From Paraspadella gotoi (taxonomy: Eukaryota > Chaetognatha): DNA of 64,000 nucleotides. The stretch's first letter is position 1. The number at the start of each line of letters is the position of its first letter. Under the pieces are notes generated by a model. The model did no database searches and had not been told where the DNA came from. It saw nothing but the letters and a program-made list of their open reading frames with translations. Positions 35,740 to 47,312 of the stretch are shown here, in pieces. The stretch lies in contig CM119269.1 in assembly GCA_051294375.1 (NCBI GenBank), positions 10,041,056 to 10,105,055 of the forward strand. The letters run 5' to 3'. Both the position numbers and the translations under genes were made by a program.

Positions 35740-35895
35740 CCCGGATGGATGATGGACGGATGGATGGGATGGAATCGGATGGATGGATGGATGGATGGAG
35801 GATGGATGGATGGATGGATGATGGATGGATGATGAGATGGATGGATGGATATGGAGGAATGGATGGATGGATGAATGGATGAATGGATATGTGGG
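35740..35895. repeat. (GGAT)n tetranucleotide array
   Basis: GGATGGATG/GATGAATGG repeats. Weaker GGACA/GACGGAC words continue to about 36150. Confidence 0.9.
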
Positions 35896-36234
35896 TATTA
35901 ACCACTGGTTAACGAGATGTCAAACTAAAAGGGTAATTAACAGATGGGCAGGAAAAATAATGGACGGAATGAAAGATAGATTTTTAAACTGGACAGACGC
36001 ACAGACGAAAGTACGGACAAACGGATAGAAAAACATTATGGAGAAATAAGTAAATTGACGGATGGTCGCATCAATGAATGTAAAGACGGACAGATAAACG
36101 AATGGACTTAGAGATAGATAGATTAATGTACGGACGCACGGACGAATTGAGGAGCAGACGGCGGAAAAGGCGAGGAGACGTCCATTCATCATTTCCACGT
36201 TATGAAGAGATCCGCGCGTTTATGGGGAGAATTC

Positions 36235-36375
<141 letters not shown>

Positions 36376-36797
36376 GTCGTCGTCGTCGTCGTGACTATCG
36401 TTCTCCGATCCTATTGTTTAATGTTTATCCGTTGACTTTTTGTTTCTGGAATCAAAGTCAATTTTTGATCAAAATTTAATCAATGAAAGAGAAAAAAAAT
36501 GTAGGTCGATTTGGATAAAAGAGAAATTGGCCGAAAGATAAAATGATACGGTATCGTGTCGAAAAGAACATTCTTGAGGTGCATGTAGTGCCATGTTATG
36601 TTATGTCATGCAATGTTAAGTCATGTCGGAGTATTTATCATTCAAAACAAAGGTTTTAGAGAAGATAAAACCAATCTATCAATCTGATATATAATGATAT
36701 TTTCTTTAAATGAGGTTTAAAATTAAGAATAAATTGATTGAAATTCAAGTTTATTTTTCGATTAATTATCAAAATCATTTTTTTCTCTCATTTTCAG

Positions 36798-36885
36798 ACG
36801 AATGCTCGGTTATCGTCGTCGTCCTCATTATCGTCGTCGTCGTCGTCATCGTCACGATCCAACAACAGAACTTTGGCCAAAAAAG
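36798..36885 (+). CDS. Exon candidate with serine run
   Basis: Acceptor TCTCTCATTTTCAG precedes 36798 and donor AAAAAG/GTGAGA follows 36885. In phase 0 the frame is open for 29 codons plus one base. It starts TNARLSSSSSL, continues with a second serine run encoded by (TCG)n, and ends RSNNRTLAKK with a possible N-glycosylation site N-R-T. Entry phase 0 fits the exit of 25297-25381; exit phase 1 does not fit 41283, so an exon would be missing between. It could also be a microsatellite that happens to lie between splice-like words. Confidence 0.4.
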
Positions 36886-37544
36886 GTGAGATTCGATTCA
36901 CGTGAAGGAAAAGATCGAAAATTACGTCACTTCGTTTTTTCGACTTATGAAATTGGTACAACCAATATGAAAATCATCCATTCATTTTTGTTATATTTAT
37001 ATAATTGAAAGTCGATTTTAAAGAAACTAAGCAAAACTTTATATTTTGAGCTTAATACGTAATTTTTTTTCAGTAAAAAAAAATAGTGTTTTAAATTATC
37101 GAATTTTAGAGATATAAAAATATTTTAAATTCTGAAGGTTTTTTTTTCTACAAATCTTTAGAAAATTTGAATTTGTTCTCCATCAAAACTTCAATTAATG
37201 GAATAACTAAATCCAACGTCACCCTTAACCCCTTCCACAACTCCTCGCTCACACTCTTCCACAACCNNNNNNNNNNNNNNNNNNNNNNNNNAATTCATTA
37301 AGTCTCGGGTTCAATCCCACCGTTAACTTTCCTTGGAAGAGTGAGGAGGGGGGGATAGATCGGTAAAACTTCTAAGCCTTGCTCTAAGATACGTAAGTAT
37401 TAAGTAACCCTGTTTGCTGTATGAGGAGCTAAGGATATTACGTAGATAACTTAACATAACGCGCGTATTGTTTTAGTTAAAACTTTGCAGATATAAGTGA
37501 TCGACGCTTGAAGCTCAATTGCTCATACATTTCATATTTGGGTA

Positions 37545-37640
37545 GTCACGTGATCTCCCGTAAATATATACTTGATAAGAAAGTCAATGGGGCGCAACAC
37601 ATTGGAATTACCGTTCTTGTTTCAGTTATATTTCAGATTT
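37545..37640 (+). repeat. R2 family copy inside the palindrome (left)
   Basis: Contains GGCGCAACACATTGGAATTACCGTTCTTG, split over 37589-37620, shared with 4370-4395 and 52230-52262. Its mirror is at about 40795-40890. Confidence 0.6.
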
Positions 37641-38391
37641 CTTTTCATCCAAACTTGAAAGTAAAAGAGAGATCAAAGGAAAAATACTTCTGGTCTCTTC
37701 TGTTTTTCGGAGTGACAAAAAAAAAAAGAAAGATAAGTTTTCTTTTCTTCTCTGATTTTGGAGGCAAAGATTCGAGGGTCACGAACTTTCTCAACGAGTC
37801 TTATCTCGAAAAAAAAGAAAAAAAGAAAGAAATAGAATCTAAGACAAAGAAAAAAAACATAAGAACAAAGAAAAAGAATTGCTTCTTCATGCAGACGGAA
37901 TAAAAAAAGCAGACTTTGAGCACGAGAGTGTCTATTTGCCTTTGCAAAAACTCGCAACTTGAAGTAGCATCATGAAAAAATATTTATTTTATAGTAGTAA
38001 AGCTTTCCTAACGAAGTGAAAGAAGATTAAATTAAACTTTAATACTTAATAATAATATTTATACAATGGGAAAATATATTTTCTTGAGGAGGATAATGAA
38101 AGTGGGAAGAATTAGGTTTTGAATTTGATCTAAAATGACCAAACATCAAAAATCCAATTTTTCATATGTCCATTCAGTTGATATTTAGTAAATTAATTTG
38201 TCCCTTTCGCCCTCACACGTTATTTTCTCTCTCAACCCCTTCCTTACTTTTTTTCCTCGTCTAACATCAGACGATGTTTGTGATTTGTGATCGGGTCTCA
38301 TTACTTTTCACTGAATCTCTCGCCGGCGGCGAAGCGCGTTGGTGACATTTCGTAAGCGGTTGTGATAAATTGGTTTCGCGAGATAGAGAGA

Positions 38392-38394
<3 letters not shown>

Positions 38395-38468
<74 letters not shown>

Positions 38469-38470
38469 GG
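38395..38470. repeat. (GA)n microsatellite
   Basis: Mirrored by a more degraded (CT)n at 39935-40012 in the other arm of the palindrome. Confidence 0.95.
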
Positions 38471-41079
38471 CTTTGGCGACAGAGTTAGCCGGAAATTATA
38501 AGAATCTCATAGTCTTTAAAGCTTTTGGTTCTTTCTCCATATTTTGTCACTTTCATCCAAATTCTTTTGATGTATTTTTTTTTTTTTTTTCCAAGAATTC
38601 TTTTTTGATGTAATGTTCACATTTTATCATTTTGTTTCGATGTTTATCCATTAGGTTTTTAGCTTGCACAGCTTGTTCCAAACTGATACTCACTTTGTCG
38701 TATCTTAGTCTATCCAACTCACGTGTAGAAAGTTAAAATAGCAAAAACATATATACAACAAAAACAGAAGACGCTAACGTCATTAGAAATGACGATTTAT
38801 TGAAATAATAATTGAACTGTGCGCCGATCTCATTACAGCATTTCCTACTCATTTGCGGAATAAAAAAAGATGTAATATGCCAAATATAGGTTGGGACATG
38901 AGGCTTAGATATTAAAAAGTGATCAATTAACACCTTCGCAATTCCTTTTTTCCTTCTCTACTTTTTTTCTTTCTCTTCTTTTCCTCCCTTCCTCCTTCCC
39001 TCCCTCCCTACCCTCTTTCTATCCCTCTCACCCTCTTCCTTCTCCTCTTTTCATTCTTCTCTCTCTCTCTCTCTCCCTCTCCCTCTCACCTCCATCCTCT
39101 TCCTCTTCCTTCCCTTCCTTCGTTTCGATTCTTCACGAGACGAAAAACTTTTTTCTGGGAAAAAGATTTTGGGTCCGAATTCGACGTCACGCGAAGCAAG
39201 GGAAATCGCAGGACGAGATTCGTGGGGGGGGGTTTGGCGTATCCTGCGATTTTCCGCTTCTCGACGTCGAATTCGGACCCAAAATCTTTTGTCCCAAGAA
39301 AAAGTTTTTTCGTCTCGTGAAGAATCGAACGAAGGAAGGGAAGGAAGAGGAGAGGATGGAGGTGAGAGGGAGAGGGAGAGAGAGAGAGAGGAAGATGAAG
39401 AGGGAGAAGGAAGAGGGTGAGAGGGATAGAAAGAGGGGTAGGGAGGGAGGGAAGGGAAGGGAGGAAAAGAAGAGAAAGAAAAAAAGTAGAGAAGGAAAAA
39501 GGAATTGCGAGGTGTTAATTGATCACTTGTTATATCTAAGCCTCATTCCAACCTTATTTGCATATTACATCTTTTTTATTCCGCAAATGAGTAGGAAAAT
39601 GCTGTAATGAGATCGTGCGCACAGTTCAATTATTATTTCAATAAATCGTCATTTTTAATGACATTAGCGTCTTCTGTTTTTGTTGTATATATGTTTTTGC
39701 TATTTTAACGTTTTACACGTGAGTTGGATAGACTAAGATACGACAAAGTGAGTTTCAGTTGGAACAAGCTGTGCAACTAAAAAACCTAATGGATAAACAT
39801 CGAAACAAAATGATAAAATGTGAACATTACATCAAAAAAGATTTCTGGATGAAAAGTGACAAAATATGGAGAAAAGAACCAAAGCTTTAAAGACTATGAG
39901 ATTCTTATAATTTCCGGCTTAACTCTGTCGCCAATAGCCCCTCTCTCTCTCTCTTCTTCTCTCCTCTCTCTCTCTCTCTCCTCTCTCTCTCTTCTTCTCT
40001 ATCTCTCTCTATCTCGCGAACCAATTTATCACAACCGCTTACGAAATGTCACCAACGCGCTTCGCCGCCCGGCGAGAGATTCAGTGAAAAGTAATGAGAC
40101 CCGATCACAAATCACAAACATCGTCTGATGTTAGACGAGGAAAAAAAGTAAGGAAGGGGTTGAGAGAGAAAATAACGTGTGAGGGCGAAAGGGACCAAAT
40201 TAATTTACTAATATCAACTGAATGGACATATGAAAAATTGGATTTTTGATGTTTGGTTCATTTAGATCAGCTGACCAATTCAAAACCTAATTCTTCCCAC
40301 TTTCATTATCCTCCCTCAAGAAAATTTATTTTCCATTTTAATCAATATTATTATTAAGTATTAAAGTTTATTTAATCTTCTCCACTTCGTTAGGAAAGCT
40401 TTTACTACTATAAAATAAATATTTTTTTCATGATGCTACTTCAAGTTGCGAGTTTTTGCAAAGGCAAATAGACACTCTCGCTCAAAGTCTGCTTTTTTTA
40501 TTCCGTCTGCATGAAGAAGCAATTCTTTTTCTTTGTTCTTATGTTTTTTTTCTTTGTTCTTAGATTCTATTTCTTTCTTTTTTTCTTTTTTTTTCGAGAT
40601 AAGACTCGTTGAGAAAGTTCGTGACCCTCGAATCTTTGCCTCCAAAATCAGAGAAGAAAAGAAAACTTATCTTTCTTTTTTTTTTTTTTTGTCACTCCGA
40701 AAAGCAGAAGAGAGCAGAATGTATTTCTTCCTTTGATCCTCTTTTACTTTCAAGTTTGGATGAAAAGAAATCTGAAATATAACTGAAACAAGAACGGTAA
40801 TTCCAATGTGTTGCGCCCCATTGACTTTCTTATCAAGTATATTTACGGGAGATCACGTGACTACCCAAATATGAAATGTATGAGCAATTGAGCTTCAAGC
40901 GTCGATCACTTATATCTGCAAAGTTTTAACTAAAACAATACGCGCGTTATGTTAAGTTATCTACGTATATCCTTAGCTCCTCATACAGCAAACAGGGTTA
41001 CTTAATACTTACGTATCTTAGAGCAAGGCTTAGAAGTTTTACCGATCTATCCCCCCCTCCTCACTCTTCCCAAGGAAAG

Positions 41080-41145
41080 TTAACGGGTGGGGATTGAACC
41101 CGAGACCTTATGATCATGCCTCAATAAGCCACCACCGAGTAACGA
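41080..41145 (-). repeat. tRNA-like SINE remnant
   Basis: On minus, box B GGTTCAATCC (41091-41100) follows a box-A-like GGTGGCTTATTGAGG. Spacing is shorter than in a tRNA and box A is imperfect. The same box B occurs on plus at 37308-37317 in the other palindrome arm. It is a relic rather than a gene. Confidence 0.4.
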
Positions 41146-41282
41146 CTGAAAGGATTTAAGGTCTCTCAGCATCATAAACATGAGCAATACGCTCAACAAA
41201 CATGTTGTAACGGGTAGTGAAAGACAATAACGTTACAGCTCTGCAGCTGCCGCTGAATTCAATTCCTCTTCTCCCGCCGCAG

Positions 41283-41421
41283 GAGGACTGGGTGAGTTGC
41301 GTGATCGAATCCAACCCGATGCCGCCGCCTACCGAGTTCCGGTTCGTGATTCCGGGTGGGTTCGTGCCGCTGCATCGACTTGATCACCGGACAAGAGTGA
41401 ATCCGGTGACGAACGCGAGAG
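41283..41421 (+). CDS. Exon: Ig-like domain, strands B-C
   Basis: Acceptor CTTCTCCCGCCGCAG precedes 41283 and donor AGAG/GTGAGT follows 41421; a further in-frame donor GAG/GTAAGA lies about 22 bases downstream. The phase-0 frame has 46 codons plus one base and contains EDWVSCVIESNPMPPPTEF, which resembles strand B and the B-C loop of Ig domains (V-x-C-x-x-x-S-N-P-x-P). The strand-C tryptophan is replaced by phenylalanine (FRFV). Codon choice is GC3-rich, unlike the AT-rich flanks. Entry phase matches the exit of 25297-25381, but the two cysteines would then lie too close for one domain, so an exon carrying strand G and the next strand A is probably missing. Confidence 0.55.
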
Positions 41422-41984
41422 GTGAGTTAAGGCGTGAGGGTGAGGTAAGAGGAAAAGCAGAATAAAAGGAGAAACGATAGTTTAACTAGAGATTTAAAAC
41501 TCTTGTTTTGTTTGTTTTGCTTCTTCGTTTTGATTTCATTTTTTCTCCATCGCCTCGAACCTCTTTTTGTCAATTCCACTTTTGGCTTCAATCCACATTC
41601 ATTGTGATCTAACTATTCCCTTTCCCCCCATTTTACTATGGGTGCTTCTTATTCACTTTTCTTTCTTTCATTTTCTAACCCAACTCCCCTTCTCTTCCTT
41701 TGGATATAATGAGATAATGATACTACTTCTTTTCTCCTCAGAAAACAATATTCTAAAAAAATCTTTCAGCTTATTGTTTCCTTTTGTTTTTTTCCTTCGG
41801 TCATTAATTTTTATCTTTTGTTAAATTGTAAAACCTACAATTTTGTGTGTATCGTCTTTTCCCTTTGAATTTACAGTTTAAAACTAAATGTTGCATACGA
41901 TAAAACACATAATTCTTCCTCCCGCCTCGTCTCTCATCCCCTACAACCTCTCTTAAACTTTTTCCACCCTCTCTCCAGTCCTCT

Positions 41985-42365
41985 CTTTTTCTTACTCTCT
42001 CCGTCCCTCCTTCCTCTAACATCCTTCTGCTCTTCACTCTTCACCTTCTTTACTATCCTCTGCTTCTCCTCTACCCTCTTCTCCTCTACTCCTTCTCCTC
42101 ATCCTCTTTCTCTTTCCCCTCCTTCCCTACACTTCCTCTTCCTCCTCATCTCGCTTCTTCTTCTGGTCCTTACCTTTCCTCTACTCTTCTTCCTTCTCCA
42201 CCATTCCTTCCCTTCTTCCCTCCTCTTCCTCTCTTCCTCTACCCCTCCTCTTATTCTCTTCTTCCTCCTCCTCCTTCCTCACTTCCTCCACCCCTCTCTT
42301 CTACCTTTCTTCTTCCTCTCTTCTCTCGCCCCTTCTTCTCCCTCCACCTTCCCTCTTCCTGTAAC
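41985..42365. repeat. CTTCCTC-rich pyrimidine tract
   Basis: About 380 bases with almost no purines other than A, irregular CTTCCTCCTC repeats. No coding signal. Confidence 0.85.
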
Positions 42366-43040
42366 TACTTCCTCCAATTATGCTCAGCCTTTTTTCGCTC
42401 TGGGCCTTTTTTCTTGATTTTTATCCCATTATCAGAGTATGGCGGAGAAGTGTGTGGGAGCGAGGTCGCGCTGTGTATGTGGATTGCGCAATGGTTTGGC
42501 GAGACGTAGTTGGTCTGATGTGGAACGACTGTGGTTTTGTTGTCTTTCCTGTGGTAGAATTTTGTGATAATGATGGGGATGCTATGTATTTTATGTTGTC
42601 TGCGGCTTTGTGAGGCTATTTCCCTTTCGATTATGTGCAGGGCTACAATGAGGTCAGGAGGCCAGGAGGTCGAAGTTCAAACGGAGAATGGGTTTTTTCA
42701 GGGATCAGAATGGGGGAAGTCTACCGGTAGGTTTGGAAGATAGCGAATTTTGATAGGGAATAGTTGTGGCATTCTGAGCTAAGGCATATTGCAAAATTGA
42801 GTGGTAGAGCTTTCTAAGATAAAGTTAAGCAAAAGTTGATTCATTGCAACTGTCCGCTCTGTGAAGTCGACTTTGTTTGGGTGATCGACTCGCGAGACCA
42901 ACTGTAATGTGATCTATGTCGTCAGTCAGTGGTGGGATCATGATCGAGGTTAAAATCGTTTGCAGATCGTGAGATGGGGTCGATGACTTTCCTGTCGTCG
43001 TCGTCTTCAGTTTTCGATCAGGATGTGGTCAAGTGAAGAT
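42366..43040. other. Spacer
   Basis: Sequence of mixed composition. One 77-codon open frame (42380-42613) lacks splice context or motifs and is not called. Confidence 0.4.
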
Positions 43041-43044
43041 TGTA

Positions 43045-43255
43045 TGAAATTGGTACTACCAATATATAAATTATATCCATTTATTTAACAAATAAGCTAT
43101 CTTGTCCCAGACTTTGGACAGGCTTTGGTGGTTTCAGGCCTCCATCACTCTTGCGAGATAATGACATAGCATGTCCCCGCAAGCTTTCAATCAAGATTCT
43201 CTCACGGTCTCGTTTATTCACTCCCTGAGTACCTGGCTTCTCTCTCAATGAAGTG
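43045..43255 (+). repeat. Dispersed repeat family R1, best copy
   Basis: Begins ATGAAATTGGTACTACCAATAT, continues through GGACAGGCTTTGGTGG and GCAAGCTTTCAATCAAGATTC, and ends TTATTCACTCCCTGAGTACCTGG. Shared with 6130-6310, 48378-48545 and 63860-64000. The head is a small palindrome (ATTGGT-ACA-ACCAAT in other copies). Confidence 0.75.
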
Positions 43256-43939
43256 GTATTCAAGGATTAAAGGATAGCCTTTTACTAAGGGATGATTGAT
43301 TGATTGATTTTCAATTAGTCGTTATTGACAGGAAATCGAGGAATACGATTGATGATCGCGACAAAGTAAATAAACTGCTTGGCAGATGCTAAGCTCAGTG
43401 GTTCATGCTTGGTAACCCCGTCGCTCGCTCGGTGACTCAAAATATCGAAATTTCCTTTCAATGTCCTCGTTTTCTTTTTTATTATTCTTTTTTTTTTTTT
43501 AAACGAAGGCGAAAGGGGAAGAGGGAGGAAGGAGGAGAAAATTCGATAATTTTCGTCAAGGATAAAACTTTTCTGCCAAAGAAGAAAAAAATGTTTCTCT
43601 TTCCGCTTTTTGCGATTTCATTTAAAATTGAAATTATATATTTATTTTTGTGAGGATTTTGGTTACATTTTTCTTCTCTTTTTTGGGGGGTTTTAGAATA
43701 ATTGTTTTTTCGGTATCATATAAAATTCGTTGTTAATGAAACAAAATAGTTTTCAAAGGAACATTTTAAGAAGCTATATATATCTTAGTCAAACTCACTC
43801 ATTCACCTCCGCCACGCTCAATTGCCACCTCGCCCTCACCCTCCCACCTCCCACCTCCCGCCTCCCAAATACTTCGTCCGTCGGCGACACTAAATCGACC
43901 ATTTGTCTCGTTTCCAAAAGGAATTCGTCCCGACGACCG

Positions 43940-44245
43940 AACGACGCAAGATGGCGGAAGAGGAAAAGAAAAGGGAGGAAAAGGAAAGAAAAACGGAGAT
44001 TCGAACAAAAGGTAAATAGAGGAAAGGAAAGGGAGGAAAAGGGAAAGGAAGAAAAAGGAAAGAAAAAGGAAAGAAAAAAGGAGATTCGAACAAAAGGTAA
44101 ATATAGGAGAGGAAAGGAGGCAAGAGAAGGAGAGGAAGGAATAAAAGGGAAAGAAAAAGAAAAAAAGTGGGAATAGAGGAAAGGAAGGGGATGTAGAGGA
44201 AAGGAAAGATTTGAAAAAGGAAAGAAAAAGGGGAGCAATAGGAGA
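43940..44245. repeat. Purine-rich tract with a duplicated unit of about 84 bases
   Basis: GGAGATTCGAACAAAAGGTAAATA occurs near 43996 and again near 44080 within GGAAAGGAAA-type repeats. An ATG in good context (CAAGATGGCGG, 43951) opens a short Lys/Glu frame ending in AAAAG/GTAAAT, so a first exon is conceivable, but composition alone could explain it. Confidence 0.5.
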
Positions 44246-44264
44246 GTGAACGTTGATCCTTAGG

Positions 44265-44270
44265 GAGATT

Positions 44271-44343
<73 letters not shown>

Positions 44344-44345
44344 CA
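44265..44345. repeat. (GA)n microsatellite
   Basis: Interrupted GA repeat. Confidence 0.95.
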
Positions 44346-44566
44346 AATGGAATCGAATCAAAGAAAAGCTTCTTGATAAAGGGAGAAATAAAGTAACCTC
44401 ATTTTAAAACGACAGAAATGTTATTTTTGGTTTAGATCTAATCTTGAGAAAAAAGAAACTTTTCCTTTTTATGTCAGCCACATTTTTTCAACTTCAAACC
44501 TTAAAATAAAAACTTTAAGTGAAGAACCTTTTTTAATAGGATAATTAATGAAAGATAGAGAAAAAG

Positions 44567-44567
<1 letters not shown>

Positions 44568-44661
<94 letters not shown>

Positions 44662-44668
44662 AAAAAAA
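44568..44668. repeat. (AAAG)n tetranucleotide array
   Basis: About 22 near-perfect AAAG units. Confidence 0.95.
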
Positions 44669-44760
44669 CAAAAAAAGGATTTATCACGAAAATAAAGGAC
44701 TAATTGGGTTTTCAAGCGAAGCCTGACACAATTTTTTTAGAACATCTGCTGCTCTTTCTT

Positions 44761-44797
<37 letters not shown>

Positions 44798-44802
44798 CTC
44801 AG

Positions 44803-44923
44803 ACGCCCAACCCCCATTCCTCTGCTCCATCTGCCACCAAATTTCGATTGGAGCGGGACAGCGATCCAAGTGGAGCTGAAAATCACTCGCGATTTGCTGT
44901 CTAGAACTTCACCCAATGTAGAG
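44803..44923 (+). CDS. Exon candidate with CT microsatellite as polypyrimidine tract
   Basis: (CT)n followed by CCTCAG forms the acceptor, and donor GAG/GTACAG follows 44923. Read as one base plus 40 codons, the frame is open and includes LHLPPNFDWSGTAIQVELK and a TSPNVE end. It exits in phase 0, which fits the next candidate at 45215. Two other frames hit stops. No domain could be named; the alternation of hydrophobic residues suggests beta strands. The entry phase does not match the exit of 41283-41421, so an exon or a base is missing. Confidence 0.4.
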
Positions 44924-45114
44924 GTACAGGGTGACCTAGAATTAAAACAATATCGCATGGTATAGGGTAGTTAGAAATAAGGTCGAAGTACAATGAGGGC
45001 AGAATATCAGGGTATAGGGTTGGCAAAAAAAAGTAAAGATACAAGATGTATTACAGGGTGGGAAAAATTTATTTTACAAAAGAAGCAAATATTAAAAGCT
45101 AAATGTTCAGTGTT

Positions 45115-45214
45115 GTTGCAGAATCTGAAATAAGTTTTTTTTCCTCTTTCACAGTTGTTGCAGAATCTGAAATAAGTTTTTTTCCTCTTTCACAGTTTTT
45201 TTCCTCTTTCACAG
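45115..45214 (+). repeat. Tandemly repeated 3' splice-site region
   Basis: GTTGTTGCAGAATCTGAAATAAG plus T-rich tract plus CCTCTTTCACAG is duplicated, and the last 15 bases TTTCCTCTTTCACAG occur a third time. Three identical AG acceptors therefore lie in a row upstream of the exon at 45215. This could reflect local slippage and might allow acceptor choice. Confidence 0.8.
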
Positions 45215-45344
45215 ATCGCCCTCGAGTTCACTGGATCATCAACTGTGAATCGCAAACTTGTTTACTCTCCTCTTCCATCTCTCACTAATTCACGTCTTCG
45301 CCGTCCGATGGCGTCGATTCAAATCGGGAGGGGAAGAAATTCCG
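45215..45344 (+). CDS. Exon candidate continuing chain 44803-49745
   Basis: Acceptor CCTCTTTCACAG and donor TCCG/GTGAGT. The phase-0 frame has 43 codons plus one base and is the only one open throughout. It begins IALEFTGSSTVNRKLVYSPL and ends in a basic, glycine-rich stretch (QIGRGRNS). Phase fits both the upstream candidate (44923) and the downstream candidate (49639). No family recognised; extracellular location is inferred only from the later membrane segment. Confidence 0.45.
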
Positions 45345-46160
45345 GTGAGTGTCTTTTGTTTTTGTTTTTTTTATCGGAAGAGACATCTACGATTCTTTTT
45401 GGTTTTCTTAACAACGACAAAAAACAAAAGGAAATCGAGAAAAAAAAAGAAAAAAATGTTTTTTTTTGTTCCGGCAAAGTGTTGTTGTTCGACTTACAAT
45501 TTGAAATAGGCAGCTCTTTCAACGAAAATCTTTAAGCTTAAAATAATATTTATTATTCATGAATTTTTTTTTTTAAATTTGTTTTATCATTTTAACCCCA
45601 AATTTTAAAAAAAGAAGAAAAAAGAACCGAAAAATCCCGACGCCTCGAATTCAGTTTTAAAGAGAATCGTAAAAATGAAGTTGAAAAATAAAAAAAATCT
45701 AAAAATAAAAAAGATTCATGATGGAATCATTCAAAATTTTTTTAATTAAATTGATAGCATATACTTGTTCTTTTAACAAGTTAAACAAACAATATTTGGT
45801 TTTAATTTTCTTCCTACAAGCTCTTTTTTTAAAAGAAGATCTACAGAGATGCTATTTAATTATAGAGCATCTATACTACTAAAAAAAAGTTTATTTATTT
45901 AATATTAATATTTCATTCCGATCCATCTATTTGGTTTTACTTAAAAATCAAATGAAATGATTAAAAAGTCTATTAAAGAGATCCCGACGAATGACGTGAC
46001 GCATCGGCAAAAGGAAGGCCATCGAAATTCTTGGTTGATTCACGATTGGTGAAGTAAAGAAGAGTGAAAAGAGAAACATAAAACTCGAGCTTTTAGACAC
46101 AAGGCATGATCAAAAATCACAAGATTCACAATTATAAGGGACATCACAGGATTCACAATA
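45345..46160. other. Intronic AT-rich spacer
   Basis: A/T-rich with poly(A/T) runs. Nothing supported. Confidence 0.4.
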
Positions 46161-46167
46161 GAAGTGA

Positions 46168-46194
46168 AAAAGTCGACCTCACATGTCGACTTTT
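46168..46194. repeat. Perfect 10-bp hairpin
   Basis: AAAAGTCGAC and GTCGACTTTT flank a 7-base loop CTCACAT. It sits alone in AT-rich DNA without a T-run terminator or an associated frame. Confidence 0.8.
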
Positions 46195-46309
46195 CGCTGG
46201 TGAAGCGACATTTCCTGATTCCTTCGTGAGATAACATTTTTTTTTCTTCCTTGAAAAGTCGCCATCGTGTCAAAGGTCTTCTCTCCAGCGACGCCATTCA
46301 TCACGCAAA

Positions 46310-46830
46310 AAGGACGACCGTTTCCGCTCCAACAACCCAACTCCCCGTAGCTTCCAACTCCCCTTAGCTTCATTTCGCTCCAACAACCCAACTCTCCTTA
46401 GCTTCATTTGGCTCCAACACCCCAATCTCCATACGCTCTCCATTCGCGTCACAACACCAACCTCCCTAGCTGCATCCGCTCCACAACCACCCGCTTCGCT
46501 TCACTTCTTTCACACACAGATCTACTTCAAATTCGTCAACAACCCAAATTTCTTTTGGCTCAATCTCACAACAAATCTCTCTCCTAATAGCCAACTCCCA
46601 TTCATTTTACTCCAACAACCGATCTTCATTTGGCTTTATTCTGCTCTCCCTCCCTGCTCCAACAACCCAACTTTCTTTTCAGTCAATCCAGTTCCAACAA
46701 CCCATGCTCACTAGGTTCCATCTCGCTCCAACCAGCCATTTTCATTAAGCTCCAACACTCCCCACATTTTCCTACTCGATCATTCTTTCCATCCAACCCA
46801 ACCAACCTTCCCCTTTTCCACACCAGCGAA
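46310..46830. repeat. CTCCAACAACCCAACT minisatellite
   Basis: GCTCCAACAACCCAACTCCCCTTAGCTTCATTTC-like units (about 33 bases) recur about ten times with increasing divergence to the right. Minus-strand frames give repetitive GCWSEMKLR peptides and are not considered real. Confidence 0.8.
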
Positions 46831-47058
46831 ATGTTGTCTTCTTATTTCTAATGCATCACTTCTATTTATAAACTTTAGTCTGACCAAAAAAAATTCTCCC
46901 CACAAACACCACAAATCCCACATTTTTGCTCAGCCACAACCTCGCATCAGCTGGTCGCAGAATGACGACAACGACGACGACGAAGACAACGACGACGATA
47001 ACGACGAATACGACGACGACAATGACGACGACTTGACAAATTTCTCTTCCGCCGCCAG

Positions 47059-47235
47059 GGCGTCCTGGTCGCGAAGGCTGTCAGAGCCGCTGGCGTCAGC
47101 GACACAAAGAACGCCGACGCCGCCGCAGCCGCAGCCAGCAGCGTCGCAGGCCAGCTTCTTTCAAAGTCCCACTTTTGGTTGCAATTAAGAAATGGGGAGA
47201 TTTTCTCAGTTCAGATGGCGTCGACGTTCATTTGA
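47059..47235 (+). CDS. Weak exon candidate, alanine-rich
   Basis: TTTCTCTTCCGCCGCCAG is a good acceptor. The phase-0 frame reads GVLVAKAVRAAGVSDTKNAD, then an alanine run and SKSHFWLQLRNG, to a stop at 47233-47235. A GC3-rich codon pattern supports coding, but other frames are open as well and no donor is convincing. The (GAC)n tract at 46964-47034 directly precedes it. It is skipped by the phase-consistent chain 45344 to 49639. Confidence 0.25.
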   Translation, partial: GVLVAKAVRAAGVSDTKNADAAAAAASSVAGQLLSKSHFWLQLRNGEIFSVQMASTFI

Positions 47236-47261
47236 TTTTTCACCTCGATTCACACGCGAGA

Positions 47262-47312
47262 CAACAACGACGACGACGACGACGACAACAACGACGACGA
47301 CAACAGATCAAG
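47262..47312. repeat. (ACG)n/(ACA)n microsatellite
   Basis: CAACAACGACGACG repeats, giving threonine or arginine runs. Confidence 0.85.

Larger units (their letters stand above)
37292..41115. repeat. Giant near-palindrome, arms about 1.9 kb
   Basis: 37292-39213 and 39242-41115 are reverse complements separated by only about 28 bases (CGAGATTCGTGGGGGG...). Landmarks include GGGTCCGAATTCGACGTC near 39171 versus its complement at 39264, and TCTCGGGTTCAATCCC at 37303 versus its complement near 41090. The arms differ by small indels and in GA/CT length. The left end coincides with a 25-N gap. Confidence 0.9.

Noticed and set aside
38270-38340. Exon-like stretch after a strong acceptor (TMFVICDRVSLLF...)
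   Set aside because: It lies inside the palindrome, its phase does not fit any neighbour, and the donor is weak.
42380-42613. 77-codon open frame with mixed composition
   Set aside because: No splice sites, no motif, not conserved in another copy; consistent with chance.
46179-46452. Minus-strand repetitive GCWSEMKLR peptide
   Set aside because: Direct translation of the 33-bp minisatellite.
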